This document shows, in pieces, positions 8,620 to 16,697 of a stretch of 61,820 bases of DNA. Numbering within the stretch: position 1 is the stretch's first letter; each line of letters opens with the position of its first letter. The stretch is from assembly GCA_028288405.1 (NCBI GenBank), contig JAQBNS010000030.1, forward strand, positions 1 through 61,820, given 5' to 3'. Under the pieces are notes generated by a model. That model saw nothing but the letters and a program-made list of their open reading frames with translations, was not told the DNA's origin and ran no database searches. The position numbers and the translations under genes are program-made. The stretch comes from Chitinophagaceae bacterium (GTDB lineage: Bacteria; Bacteroidota; Bacteroidia; Cytophagales; Cytophagaceae).

Positions 8620-9280
8620 AGAAATAGTCTTTGTTAGACGCGCCAATCGGAATTCTTTTTTCCTTGATGATCACTTCCTGGTTATCGATCGCATGAATTT
8701 TATCCATGTTCAAAATATAGGAACGGTGTACTCTCACAAAGCGATCGGCAGGTAATTTATCCTGAATCCCTTTCATTGTATAATGCACAATGTATTTGCA
8801 GTCTTCTGTTTGTATGATCACGTAGTCGGCCATAGCCTCGATGTATAGGACACTGTCAAAGGGCACCCTTAAACTCTTGGCATTAGAACGCACATACATG
8901 TCTTTAATCTCAGGAATATTAGCATTCGCATTGGCCACACGTTCTGCTCGCTTCACCGCTCTTGAAAATCTATCGAATGAACCTGGTAACAACATGTAAT
9001 CAACAACACCGGCATCAAAAGATTTGACAGCATATTTTTCTTCCTTGGAAAAAGCAATGACAGGTATAGAGCGTTCAAAAAAATCAAACACATCGAAAGA
9101 TTTCCCCCCGACTAATTCAGCGCCTATAAACATCAGTCCAACTTCATCCTTCTCCAAATCCGGAACTTCATTATCCGGATTTTCAATCACTGCAACAATA
9201 TCGATCACATTCACCTTCTCCAGGTAGCTTTTCAATATTTCAATCTCAGACTTAGATGAACCTATAATAATGGCATTCAT
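8597..9280 (-). CDS. LytTR-family DNA-binding regulator with a degenerate receiver domain
   Basis: A 227-residue protein with the architecture of AlgR/LytT response regulators: a receiver-like domain (1-115) and a C-terminal LytTR DNA-binding domain (about 125-227) with DRFVRVHRSYILNMDKI and IPIGASNKDYF. The receiver lacks every residue needed for phosphotransfer: the N-terminal acidic pair (usually DDE) reads GSSK, the phospho-acceptor position reads LMFIGAEL where LFLDIQM is normal, and the conserved lysine of LLKPIS is replaced (LLPGS). The fold pattern is otherwise kept (VIAFSKEEKYAVKSFDAGVVDYML). It should therefore work without phosphorylation, perhaps by ligand binding or constitutively. 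No partner kinase is adjacent. The riboflavin synthase gene lies upstream on the same strand, 49 bases away. Confidence 0.9.
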   Translation of the reverse strand: MNAIIIGSSKSEIEILKSYLEKVNVIDIVAVIENPDNEVPDLEKDEVGLMFIGAELVGGKSFDVFDFFERSIPVIAFSKEEKYAVKSFDAGVVDYMLLPGSFDRFSRAVKRAERVANANANIPEIKDMYVRSNAKSLRVPFDSVLYIEAMADYVIIQTEDCKYIVHYTMKGIQDKLPADRFVRVHRSYILNMDKIHAIDNQEVIIKEKRIPIGASNKDYFFSRLNLI

Positions 9281-9329
9281 GAAAAATACGTTTATACTTA
9301 AAATTAACTACTTGTACGCAACAAAACAA

Positions 9330-9929
9330 TTAAGGTTGAGGCTTATATACGGAAGTGTATTGCGCAATATATTTCCCTATAATATCAAATTCAATGTTGA
9401 TTTTACTACCGGCTATCACATCTTTCATATTTGTATGTTCAAACGTGTAGGGAATAATCGCCACAGATAACAGTCCTGGCTTCGAATCTACAACGGTTAA
9501 ACTGATACCATTTAAACAAATCGAACCTTTGGGTACTGTTACAAAGCCACTGTTCGCATCATAGGTTATTACATACTTCCAGCTTCCATTCTGATCAATG
9601 ACTTCTTTGCAGGTACCGGTAAGGTCTACATGACCTTGTACCATGTGGCCATCCAATCTCCCGTTAAATATCAAACAACGTTCCAAATTCACTTCATCTC
9701 CTTCTTTGATCAAACCAAAATTCGTTTTCTGAAGTGTCTCATCGATCAACACCATGCGATGCTTTTCTTCATCACATGCCACCACAGTCAAGCATACGCC
9801 GTTGTGCGCTATGCTCTGATCTATTTTTAATTCTCCGGAAATGGGAGACGCCACGGTAAGAATCATATTGCTTCTATCCCGTTCCACTTTTTTTACAATG
9901 CCTGTTGCTTCTATTATGCCGGTAAACAT
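9330..9929 (-). CDS. ribE: Riboflavin synthase, alpha chain
   Basis: Catalyses the dismutation of two 6,7-dimethyl-8-ribityllumazines to riboflavin; acts as a trimer in the cytosol. The length (199 residues) and the internal duplication are typical: MFTGIIEATG starts the first barrel and MVQGHVDLTG (near residue 95) the second, with the paired substrate loops AHNGVCLTVV and CLNGISLTVV. The ATG at 9929 is unambiguous because MFTGI is the family N-terminus. The gene begins one base before the end of the sugar-transferase gene upstream (9931), so the two are probably co-transcribed. No FMN riboswitch is seen. Confidence 0.96.
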   Translation of the reverse strand: MFTGIIEATGIVKKVERDRSNMILTVASPISGELKIDQSIAHNGVCLTVVACDEEKHRMVLIDETLQKTNFGLIKEGDEVNLERCLIFNGRLDGHMVQGHVDLTGTCKEVIDQNGSWKYVITYDANSGFVTVPKGSICLNGISLTVVDSKPGLLSVAIIPYTFEHTNMKDVIAGSKINIEFDIIGKYIAQYTSVYKPQP

Positions 9930-9930
9930 A

Positions 9931-11397
9931 CTACTTCCCCTTTCCTTTTATAATCGTAAAAATAGTATACCACATGATTTTAAAATCCATGGCCAAAGAC
10001 ATGTTCTCGATATAAAGGATATCATGCTTTAATCTTTTTACCATTTGGTCTACGTTTTCCGCATAGCCAAATTTCACCTGACCTAAAGATGTTATGCCCG
10101 GTCTGACGCGGTGCAGATGCCTGTAATAAGGAGCTTTGAGCATGATCTGATCAATGAAGAACTGACGTTCAGGTCTTGGACCTACGAGGCTCATATCACC
10201 GATCAACACATTATAAAACTGAGGAAATTCATCCAATCTGGATTTCCGCATGAACTTGCCCCAAGGAGTGATCCTGGAATCTTTCGAAGAAGCCAAAGCC
10301 GGTCCGTGTTTTTCCGAATCGATGTACATGCTTCTGAATTTGTAAATCTTAAACGGAACCGCTCCTCTGCCTATCCGTTCCTGTGAAAAGAAGACAGGCC
10401 CATGTGAAGTATACTTTGTAATCAAAGCCACCACACCCAAGAAGGGAAAACCAATCACCAGCACTGCAATAGAAGCGACAATATCGATCGCTCTTTTCAA
10501 TGCTTTTTGCCACAGCGGAATCAAGTCCTGACTGATCTCAATAAACGGTAGGCCAAAAGCCTGTGTTACTTTCACAGAACCCAACAACAATTGATACACA
10601 TCGGGAATGATGCTCACTTTCACATCCAGGCCTTCCAGTCTGCTCATCAGATCCGTCACTTTAGCATGCTCGGAAGGTTCGATGGCAATGATGACATGGT
10701 TGATCTTTGCAATACGAATCAATTTACCAATGTGTACATAGGGTCCGATATGACGTAACTTCTCTTTCCAGAGGTTGTGGTTGTACTCATTGACATGCAT
10801 ATAGCCGGCAAAACGAATGCCCTGATTCTTATGCTCTCGTTCAATTTCTTCGTACAGATCCAATGCCTTTTGATCGGAACCGATCAGTACCGCTTTGAAA
10901 TAAATATGTCCTCTTGAAATAGAAATTTTAATGGAGGTGATGGCAAATACTTTTGCCAGAAACAAAGCGAAAAACTGGACCGTCGTATAATAACTCAATG
11001 TTTTATAATACTCTGTATAGCGCGTCACACCTTCGTCATCGAGCAACAAGGCAAGGAAAATCAAAACCACTCCTACTAAGACAACAGGAATAAGACGGAA
11101 GACTTCCCTGATTCTTGATTTGGAAAAGATATCATTATAAAAACCCGTTAGCGCAAGTAATGCTACCCAAAACAAACCTATGATAGCCGCATTCAACAAC
11201 AGTGGAATGCCAATAGACTCCTGGTGTTCATTCAATAATTCTTTACGTTCCATGTAAAAAATAATCCACGCGATTACTGATACCAGCCAGTCTAAGAGAA
11301 TAAAACGTGTAAATAAAAGTCTTCTTTCCAATGGAATAAAATTAATCCGATAAATATCGAATAGATAGTTTAAATTGCAGCACAGCTGACCTTGCAA
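9931..11397 (-). CDS. Polyprenyl-phosphate sugar-1-phosphate transferase (exopolysaccharide initiation)
   Basis: Membrane glycosyltransferase of about 488 residues that loads the first sugar phosphate onto undecaprenyl phosphate. It has an N-terminal group of about four membrane segments, a central nucleotide-binding-like domain (about 150-270) and a C-terminal bacterial sugar transferase domain with KRAIDIVASIAVLVIGFPF (membrane hairpin), FKIYKFRSM near 350, KSRLDEFPQFYNVLIGDMS near 385 and LVGPRPER near 405. The start is uncertain: only TTG at 11397 precedes the first membrane segment, the next ATG (residue 48) would remove that segment, and an ATT start near residue 17 is possible. The gene is divergent from pcm (31 bases between) and probably heads a transcript with ribE. 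Confidence 0.88.
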   Translation of the reverse strand: MQGQLCCNLNYLFDIYRINFIPLERRLLFTRFILLDWLVSVIAWIIFYMERKELLNEHQESIGIPLLLNAAIIGLFWVALLALTGFYNDIFSKSRIREVFRLIPVVLVGVVLIFLALLLDDEGVTRYTEYYKTLSYYTTVQFFALFLAKVFAITSIKISISRGHIYFKAVLIGSDQKALDLYEEIEREHKNQGIRFAGYMHVNEYNHNLWKEKLRHIGPYVHIGKLIRIAKINHVIIAIEPSEHAKVTDLMSRLEGLDVKVSIIPDVYQLLLGSVKVTQAFGLPFIEISQDLIPLWQKALKRAIDIVASIAVLVIGFPFLGVVALITKYTSHGPVFFSQERIGRGAVPFKIYKFRSMYIDSEKHGPALASSKDSRITPWGKFMRKSRLDEFPQFYNVLIGDMSLVGPRPERQFFIDQIMLKAPYYRHLHRVRPGITSLGQVKFGYAENVDQMVKRLKHDILYIENMSLAMDFKIMWYTIFTIIKGKGK

Positions 11398-11427
11398 AAA
11401 TACACATTTTAGAGGTAGTAGAAAACA

Positions 11428-12084
11428 ATGAATTTAATTGACTCTTTCAGGCATCAGGGATTACGGAAACAATTGGTTAACCTATTGATAGAGAAGGGAA
11501 TTACTAACCAATCCGTATTGAATGCCATCGGTCGTATCCCACGGCATGTGTTTCTGGACAATGCTTTCCTGGAACATGCTTACCAGGACAAAGCTTTTCC
11601 AATCGACGAAGGACAGACCATTTCTCAGCCTTATACGGTTGCATTTCAAACCTCTTTGCTTAATGTTCAAAAAGGTGACAAAGTGCTTGAAATCGGCACG
11701 GGATCTGGCTATCAGAGCTGTGTATTACTGGAAATGGGGGCCAAATTATATACCATAGAGTACCACCATCGCTTGTCTGAAAAAGCGAAGTATACCCTGG
11801 GTCAAATGGGCTACAAGGCCCAGTTCTTCTGCATGGACGGTACTTTAGGCCTTCCTCAATACGCCCCTTACGACAGCATCATTGTCACAGCCGGCGCTCC
11901 TTCTATACCGGAAACATTGATGAAACAATTGAAAGTCGGCGGACACCTGGTCATTCCTGTTGGAGACAGCGCTAACCAAACCATGATGCGCATCATCCGC
12001 AAAAGCGAAAATGAATTTCAACGCGAACAATTCGGACAGTTTCGTTTTGTACCGTTAGTCGGGAAACACGGTTGGGGAAAATAG
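11428..12084 (+). CDS. pcm: Protein-L-isoaspartate O-methyltransferase
   Basis: Repairs isomerised aspartates in aged proteins by methylation with S-adenosylmethionine. It has 218 residues, typical of the family. Visible features are the N-terminal substrate region IPRHVFLDN and GQTISQPYTVAFQT (near residues 38 and 67), motif I VLEIGTGSGYQSCVL near 85, IIVTAGAPSIPETLM near 150 and LVIPVG near 172. The ATG at 11428 fits. The stop codon TAG is the first element of a family A repeat copy. Confidence 0.95.
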   Translation: MNLIDSFRHQGLRKQLVNLLIEKGITNQSVLNAIGRIPRHVFLDNAFLEHAYQDKAFPIDEGQTISQPYTVAFQTSLLNVQKGDKVLEIGTGSGYQSCVLLEMGAKLYTIEYHHRLSEKAKYTLGQMGYKAQFFCMDGTLGLPQYAPYDSIIVTAGAPSIPETLMKQLKVGGHLVIPVGDSANQTMMRIIRKSENEFQREQFGQFRFVPLVGKHGWGK

Positions 12085-12187
12085 TCGTTAGACGTTAGTG
12101 GTTAGATTTATTAAATCATACATTCCTTTCATTTATTACAGTTAGATATATTTTTACTAACTTCTAACGTCTAACGACTAATCACTA
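12082..12187. repeat. Family A heptamer inverted repeat, copy 3
   Basis: The left arm is the pcm stop TAG, then TCGTTAG, ACGTTAG, TGGTTAG (12085-12105). The right arm is CTAACTT, CTAACGT, CTAACGA, CTAATCA, CTA (12157-12187) and ends two bases before the ATG of the next gene. The variable dinucleotides of the two outer units match in order between arms (TC then AC), so the stem is kept even though the units differ. Here the flanking genes point the same way, so the right arm lies in the leader of the thioesterase gene. Confidence 0.85.
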
Positions 12188-12189
12188 TT

Positions 12190-12702
12190 ATGAAAAAATC
12201 TCCCAACGATTCCCTAGTCATTAAATCCGAACTGGTCCTTCCCAACGATACCAACACCCTCAACAACCTGATGGGAGGAAGATTAATGTACCTGATGGAC
12301 ATCGTATCTGCCATCTCGGCACAGCGTCATTCGGGCACTACAGTCGTTACCGCGTCAGTAGACAATGTATCCTTTACGCATCCCATTACGATAGGCAGTG
12401 TAGTTACGTTAACGTCTAAAGTCACACGTTCTTTTAACAGTTCGATGGAAGTGCACATCGAAGTGTTTGCGGAAAACATTCCAAAAGGAAAAGAAAGAAT
12501 AAAAACCAACGAAGCTTTTTTCACTTTCGTTGCAGTAGATGCTGAAAACAAAACGGTGAAAGTTCCTGAACTTGTTCCTGAAACAACCGAAGAAAAAGCG
12601 CTATTCGAAAGCGCCCTAAAACGCCGTGAACTCAGACTGGTATTGGCGGGTAGGATGAAGCCGGAGGAGGCGGAGTCGTTGAAGACTTTATTCGGTAAGT
12701 AA
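12190..12702 (+). CDS. Acyl-CoA thioesterase, hotdog fold (YciA/BFIT type)
   Basis: Single hotdog-domain thioesterase of 170 residues, cytosolic, hydrolysing acyl-CoA to free acid and CoA. The signature is PNDTNTLNNLMGGRLMYLMD near residues 18-37, where the conserved N-x-x-G and the following aspartate form the active site in this family, followed by TASVDNVSFTHPITIG near 56. The acyl-chain preference cannot be judged. The start ATG is close behind the right arm of repeat copy 3, and the stop is followed by the left arm of copy 4. Confidence 0.9.
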   Translation: MKKSPNDSLVIKSELVLPNDTNTLNNLMGGRLMYLMDIVSAISAQRHSGTTVVTASVDNVSFTHPITIGSVVTLTSKVTRSFNSSMEVHIEVFAENIPKGKERIKTNEAFFTFVAVDAENKTVKVPELVPETTEEKALFESALKRRELRLVLAGRMKPEEAESLKTLFGK

Positions 12703-12820
12703 AATAGTTGTTAGTTGTTAGTTGTTAGTTGTTAGTTGTTTTTTTTAAAAATATTAAATAAAAAAAAATGGTTAGCTGTAAGCGAACTAACAACTAACCA
12801 CTATCTAACTAACAACTATA
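12703..12820. repeat. Family A heptamer inverted repeat, copy 4, between convergent genes
   Basis: The left arm is TAG plus four TTGTTAG units (12705-12735), running into TTG and a run of T. The right arm (12785-12819) consists of CTAAC-based units, some degenerate, ending three bases before the stop of the deoxyhypusine-synthase homologue. The hairpin with the T run could act as a terminator for the plus-strand gene. Confidence 0.8.
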
Positions 12821-12822
12821 AT

Positions 12823-13797
12823 TTACCAACCAAGTATCCAAGCAAACATCAGCGGCGCTACAATCGTCGCATCTGACTCTACTATAAACTTCGGTGTGTC
12901 GATATCTAATTTACCCCAGGTGATTTTTTCATTGGGAACAGCTCCTGAATAAGAACCGTAACTGGTTGTTGAATCAGAGATCTGACAGAAGTAAGCCCAG
13001 AATGGAATCTCTTCCATTTCCAAATCCTGGTACAACATAGGCACTGTACAAATCGGAAAATCACCGGCTATACCTCCGCCGATCTGGAAGAAACCAACAC
13101 CTTTACCGGAAGAGTTTTGGATATACCAGTCTGCCAACCACATCATGTATTCAATACCAGATTTCATGGTCGTAGGTTTCATTTCTTTCTTATAACAATA
13201 AGAAGCGAAGATGTTACCCATCGTAGAATCTTCCCATCCCGGCACAACGATTGGTAAATTCTTCTCTGCTGCAGCCAGCATCCAACTGTCTTTCGGATCG
13301 ATCTGGTAGTATTGTTCCAGTTCTTTCGACAACAACATTTGGTACATGAATTCATGCGGGAAATAACGCTCTCCTTTTTTATCCGCAGTATCCCACACTT
13401 TGAAAATGTGTTTTTGCAAACGACGAAATGCTTCTTCTTCCGGAATGCAAGTATCTGTAACGCGGTTGTAATGATTGTCCAGCAACTCTCTTTCTTCCTG
13501 AGGACTCAGGTCGCGGTAGTTGGGAACTCTTTTATAAAAATCATGCGCCACAAGGTTCATGATGTCTTCTTCCAAATTGGCTCCGGTGCAAGAAATGATT
13601 TGCACTTTATCCTGACGGATCATTTCGGCCAATGACTTACCCAGTTCGGCGGTACTCATCGCACCTCCCAGAGTAATCATCATTTTACCTCCATCGGTCA
13701 TTTGTGCTTCGTAACCTTTGGCAGCATCCATTAAAGCCGCTGCGTTGAAATGTAAGAAATGCTTTTCAGCAAATTGAGAAATAGGACCTTTGGCCAT
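12823..13797 (-). CDS. Deoxyhypusine synthase family protein (probably a polyamine enzyme)
   Basis: A 324-residue homologue of deoxyhypusine synthase, the NAD-dependent enzyme that moves the aminobutyl group of spermidine. ATG at 13797 (MAKGPISQF) is preferred; an ATG nine codons upstream is possible. Visible motifs include MITLGGAMSTAELG near residue 40, SCTGANLEEDIMN near 70, IVVPGWEDSTMGN near 190, FFQIGGGIAGDF near 240 and the ITWGKLD segment near 290. That segment contains the lysine equivalent to the enzyme-imine lysine of the eukaryotic protein. Bacteria lack eIF5A, so the substrate must differ; bacterial relatives include homospermidine synthases. No other polyamine gene is adjacent. 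It is divergent from the HolD-like gene. Confidence 0.88.
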   Translation of the reverse strand: MAKGPISQFAEKHFLHFNAAALMDAAKGYEAQMTDGGKMMITLGGAMSTAELGKSLAEMIRQDKVQIISCTGANLEEDIMNLVAHDFYKRVPNYRDLSPQEERELLDNHYNRVTDTCIPEEEAFRRLQKHIFKVWDTADKKGERYFPHEFMYQMLLSKELEQYYQIDPKDSWMLAAAEKNLPIVVPGWEDSTMGNIFASYCYKKEMKPTTMKSGIEYMMWLADWYIQNSSGKGVGFFQIGGGIAGDFPICTVPMLYQDLEMEEIPFWAYFCQISDSTTSYGSYSGAVPNEKITWGKLDIDTPKFIVESDATIVAPLMFAWILGW

Positions 13798-13896
13798 GTT
13801 TTTGGGCGTTGATGGGTAAAACAATTGAATTGCTCTGCAAAGCTAGGTCTATTCCTCTTTTTTACCAACATTCTTCCACATACAAACGACATTTAT

Positions 13897-13904
13897 TATC
13901 TTTG
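13897..13904 (+). promoter_or_regulatory. Possible -7 promoter element (TAnnTTTG)
   Basis: TATCTTTG matches the Bacteroidota -7 consensus TAnnTTTG exactly and abuts the candidate ATG at 13905. If it is active, transcription would begin only a few bases downstream, so the second ATG (13911) would give a nearly leaderless mRNA. No clear TTG sits at the ideal distance upstream, so this stays tentative. Confidence 0.3.
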
Positions 13905-14477
13905 ATGAGCATGATCGAGGACTTTTACCCGTATATCTTTTCCGAAGACCTATATGTCTTTCCTACTACCGGAGCAACGTTGAAAACCGCTCCTGTAGCT
14001 GAAAAAGTGATATCTCCTCCTGCAGAAAAAACGGTACCAGTAGAACAACCTGTCGTAAATATTACGCAAACACCTATTACCCAACAGCCAGCATTAACTG
14101 TCCTGCATGCCGGACAATCTTCCGCTTTGTGCATAGTATTCTGGGGCAAAAAAACGGTGCTGCAAACTGCCGACCGCGATTTGTTGAACAATATCCTGAA
14201 AGCCTGCAAACTAAATCCTTCAGATATTGCATTCCTGGAAGCGGATACTACCAATGGTTTATTGTTTACAGACGAACTTCCGGCTTCCAAAGTCATTGTC
14301 TTCTGTGATGCAGAAGCACTCAAAACTGCCAAACAAGCTCAACTCAACGTATACCAAGCCAAAACAATATCCGGCAAACAACTTTTGCTCAGCGATCCCT
14401 TGTCTGCTTTGGCACAAAACACGGCTCTTAAAGCCAATCTTTGGAAAGCCTTACAAGCGCTTTTGGGAATTGGCTAA
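13905..14477 (+). CDS. Uncharacterised protein with HolD (DNA polymerase III psi)-like pattern
   Basis: The protein has 190 residues from ATG 13905 (MSMIEDFYPYIF); a start at 13809 would overlap the divergent gene. After a proline- and threonine-rich linker (about 30-75), the C-terminal part shows VLQTADRDLLNNILKACKL near residue 86, then NPSDIAFLE, and near the end ISGKQLLLSDPLSAL, then QNTALKANLWKAL. From memory this order resembles E. coli HolD (DPLVSDVLRALTVSPDQV, then GAQVASPALTDLRANP and ARAALWQQI), the psi subunit of the polymerase III clamp loader. The similarity is short and judged by eye, so the assignment is weak. It is followed after 14 bases by the DUF6495 gene on the same strand. 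Confidence 0.6.
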   Translation: MSMIEDFYPYIFSEDLYVFPTTGATLKTAPVAEKVISPPAEKTVPVEQPVVNITQTPITQQPALTVLHAGQSSALCIVFWGKKTVLQTADRDLLNNILKACKLNPSDIAFLEADTTNGLLFTDELPASKVIVFCDAEALKTAKQAQLNVYQAKTISGKQLLLSDPLSALAQNTALKANLWKALQALLGIG

Positions 14478-14491
14478 GCACCTTCACCTCC

Positions 14492-14968
14492 ATGAAATAC
14501 AAAAGACTTAGTAACGAAGAACTTCAGGAACTAGAACCTGAATTCGTCAATTTTCTGGCGAGCAATCAAATTACCGCACCGGAATGGCTGGACTTAAAGG
14601 CTAGCAACATCAATCGTGTCAATGAATTGATTGATGTATTCAGCGACATGGTATTTGAGAATGTATTGAAAAAAATAAAATACGTAGAACACGTCACTCG
14701 CCAGGATTGGATGGTCTTTCACTGCAAGGAAGAAAGCCTGCACATGATCGGCATACAACTTTCCGATGAATCCGGTTTAGATCTAACCGATCCTGATTTT
14801 TTTGAACAATGGAACGAAGCCCCTGATTCTATTGGCATCACGATGTATTCCAAAGAACAAACATATACCGAAGAACGCGAGAAAGTAATTTTTCAATTGT
14901 TGGAAAGCGGCTGTAGCATTGCGGAAGAGAAATTGTTTAATACGCTTTTAGAGCATAGTAAAAAATAG
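14492..14968 (+). CDS. DUF6495-like protein
   Basis: A small acidic cytosolic protein of 158 residues from ATG 14492 (MKYKRLSNEELQELEPEFVN). The upstream in-frame ATG at 14441 lies inside the preceding gene and adds no conserved sequence. The features FVNFLASNQITAPEW, INRVNELIDVFSDMVFENVL and KIKYVEHVTRQDWMVFHC match what I recall of the Bacteroidota-specific DUF6495 family. Its function is unknown; there is no signal peptide or membrane segment. It is probably co-transcribed with the HolD-like gene 14 bases upstream, which may link it to DNA metabolism. The gene downstream is convergent across a palindrome. Confidence 0.75.
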   Translation: MKYKRLSNEELQELEPEFVNFLASNQITAPEWLDLKASNINRVNELIDVFSDMVFENVLKKIKYVEHVTRQDWMVFHCKEESLHMIGIQLSDESGLDLTDPDFFEQWNEAPDSIGITMYSKEQTYTEEREKVIFQLLESGCSIAEEKLFNTLLEHSKK

Positions 14969-14992
14969 TTATTAACTAAACCAAAACCGTGC

Positions 14993-15106
14993 AACCCCTA
15001 ATCCCCTGAAGGGGACTTGAGTTTGGTAGTTGATAAATATCTTCAATGGGTAAAACATACATGAAAGCATTTTGCTGGGAAGTCCCCTTCAGGGGATTTA
15101 GGGGTT
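14993..15106. repeat. Family C inverted repeat, copy 2
   Basis: The arms AACCCCTAATCCCCTGAAGG... (14993-15017) and its complement at 15081-15106 match family C copy 1, the left arm lacking one A. Each arm itself contains the short palindrome CCCCTGAAGGGG. The right arm runs into the stop codon (TAA on the minus strand, 15105-15107) of the cupin gene. It lies between convergent genes. Confidence 0.8.
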
Positions 15107-15593
15107 AATTCGGATAGCCTAACTCTTCAATAATTTTTACATATTGAGGAAACAACTTCAACAATCCCTTCTTCTTTCCTAATTCAAAATCCCTAAAATC
15201 AAATCCAGGGGCAACAGTGCAACTCACCAAAGCATACCCTTCCTGATCCTTTACTCGTGCTCCAAACCAAACCCCAGCGGGAATGATGGCCTGCAGCTGT
15301 TCTGACTTTCCTGTATTTTTCCCTAATGTTATAATTTCTATTTCACTTTCCCGTAAAATAAAAATTTCTAATGGACTGCCTTCATGAAAAAACCAAAGTT
15401 CGTCCGATTGAATGCGATGGAAATGCGATTTATCTTTTCCTTCTAATAAAAAATAAATGGCCGTGCTGATATTTCTTTTCCCATTGAAACGATCAAATAC
15501 AGATTCATCTTTTGAGCGGTATGTTTCTTTGTAATAACCTCCTTCGGGATGAGGAAGAAGATTCAATTGAGTGATCCAATCGTTGGCATTCAT
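15105..15593 (-). CDS. Cupin, DUF985 family
   Basis: A 162-residue single-domain cupin of the DUF985 (Cupin_5) family. The N-terminal hallmark is LLPHPEGGYYKETYRS (residues 12-27). It continues with ISTAIYFLLEGKDKSHFHRI, containing the histidine pair of cupin motif 1 (near residue 58), DELWFFHEG, then IIPAGVWFGARV and a C-terminal SCTVAPGFDFRDFELG. A sugar-nucleotide-type or metal-dependent function has been suggested for the family, but no reaction is established. The start ATG at 15593 precedes the conserved N-terminus without extra sequence. It is 21 bases downstream of the hydrolase gene on the same strand, so the two may share a transcript. Confidence 0.9.
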   Translation of the reverse strand: MNANDWITQLNLLPHPEGGYYKETYRSKDESVFDRFNGKRNISTAIYFLLEGKDKSHFHRIQSDELWFFHEGSPLEIFILRESEIEIITLGKNTGKSEQLQAIIPAGVWFGARVKDQEGYALVSCTVAPGFDFRDFELGKKKGLLKLFPQYVKIIEELGYPN

Positions 15594-15614
15594 CAGATTT
15601 ATTTTATACTTAAA

Positions 15615-16472
15615 TTATTGTTTGATGAACCGTACTACTTTTTTCAGATGCTTTGCATTCTTGCGACAGAAAACACCCAACATCGGAATGTGCGACCTTA
15701 AGGTCACTACATGCATTTCGATAGAATTATTCAGGTAACGGTTTCGATCATAAAACTCTTTGCACTGTTCTTTCACTGTCGACATGGTAATACCACCATG
15801 AAGAATGTAATAGCGCACATTATCTTTTTCAATGTGATAATACGGTGAACCTTTTTTCCATTCGCTTGGCAAGTCTGTAAAAATAATGTTGAACAACAAG
15901 GCATCGACTGGATTTCCTTGTCCTAAATACTGCAACATGTTTAATCCAAATGGATCATTGAGAATACAGCCTTTGATCGAACTCTGAAAACCTTCTTTCA
16001 TTAAATAGCTGGAGTCGGTGGTAATCAATGCCGCCAGATGTCCGCCTGCGGAATGCCCCGAAACATAAATTTCATTTTTATCACCACCATACTGTTCAAT
16101 ATTTTTCTCAACCCAGGCAAAAGCTTTCGCACAATCTTCCGCCATGCCGTAGTATTTTGTTTCCGGCCACACTCTGTAATTAATCACTACCGCTACAATA
16201 CCATTCTTAGCAAATGATTTGCCTACGTTACGGTGTCTGGGAGAATCTTTTGAACCACCTTTCCAGGCACCACCGTGAATAAAAATCAATACTTTATTCT
16301 TTTTTCCCGAAACGTTATGGGGAACATATACATCCAAAGAATGACTCGTCTTATCATATCCTGCTGCAGAAGGATCAAGATAAGGAATATCCTTATTGAC
16401 CGTAAAATCTTTCTTAGCCCATGTTGTGAAACTGATTCCTAAAAGAATCAATGCATACAATGTTATTCTCAT
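15615..16472 (-). CDS. Secreted alpha/beta hydrolase (esterase/lipase-like), paralogue 1
   Basis: A 285-residue protein with a signal peptide (MRITLYALILLGISFTTWAK, cleavage near residue 19). It has the esterase oxyanion motif IHGGAWKGG near residue 66, a nucleophile elbow GHSAGGHLAAL near 140, a DPFGLN region near 190 carrying a candidate acidic residue, and a C-terminal histidine (LRSHIPMLG) near 262. It therefore looks like an active periplasmic or exported carboxylesterase of the BD-FAE/hormone-sensitive-lipase-like group; the substrate is unknown. A close paralogue lies at 18510-19355, and the sigma/anti-sigma pair sits between them. It is divergent from the sigma gene across a 225-base promoter region. 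Confidence 0.9.
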   Translation of the reverse strand: MRITLYALILLGISFTTWAKKDFTVNKDIPYLDPSAAGYDKTSHSLDVYVPHNVSGKKNKVLIFIHGGAWKGGSKDSPRHRNVGKSFAKNGIVAVVINYRVWPETKYYGMAEDCAKAFAWVEKNIEQYGGDKNEIYVSGHSAGGHLAALITTDSSYLMKEGFQSSIKGCILNDPFGLNMLQYLGQGNPVDALLFNIIFTDLPSEWKKGSPYYHIEKDNVRYYILHGGITMSTVKEQCKEFYDRNRYLNNSIEMHVVTLRSHIPMLGVFCRKNAKHLKKVVRFIKQ

Positions 16473-16580
16473 GTGTAAATAATTAGTCTTCCAGATACTT
16501 CAACACAAACCCAACGACTAAAAGGGTATCGATGTTTGAATTTACAATAAGCATACCAGCACACAAAAAACTATTGAGAA

Positions 16581-16611
16581 TTGTTTTGATTCATTTCTTT
16601 GTATATATTCG
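16581..16611 (+). promoter_or_regulatory. Candidate promoter of the ECF sigma operon
   Basis: TTG (16581-16583), 20 bases, then TATATTCG (16604-16611) fits the Bacteroidota housekeeping pattern TTG-N19-21-TAnnTTTG with one mismatch. Transcription would start near 16615-16620, which would leave the sigma gene without an ATG in its early reading frame (see that entry). Confidence 0.45.
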
Positions 16612-16697
16612 ATGACTAGCTTAGTTTAGCAGAAGTAAAGATTTATACAATCGCTCCGAAAATAAAAATAGAAGAAGAAGAACTGGTCAGGCTCCTG

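Noticed and set aside
13809-13904. Longer N-terminus of the HolD-like gene starting at 13809
   Set aside because: It would overlap a possible upstream start of the divergent gene, and a promoter-like TATCTTTG lies inside it; the shorter start at 13905 is preferred.
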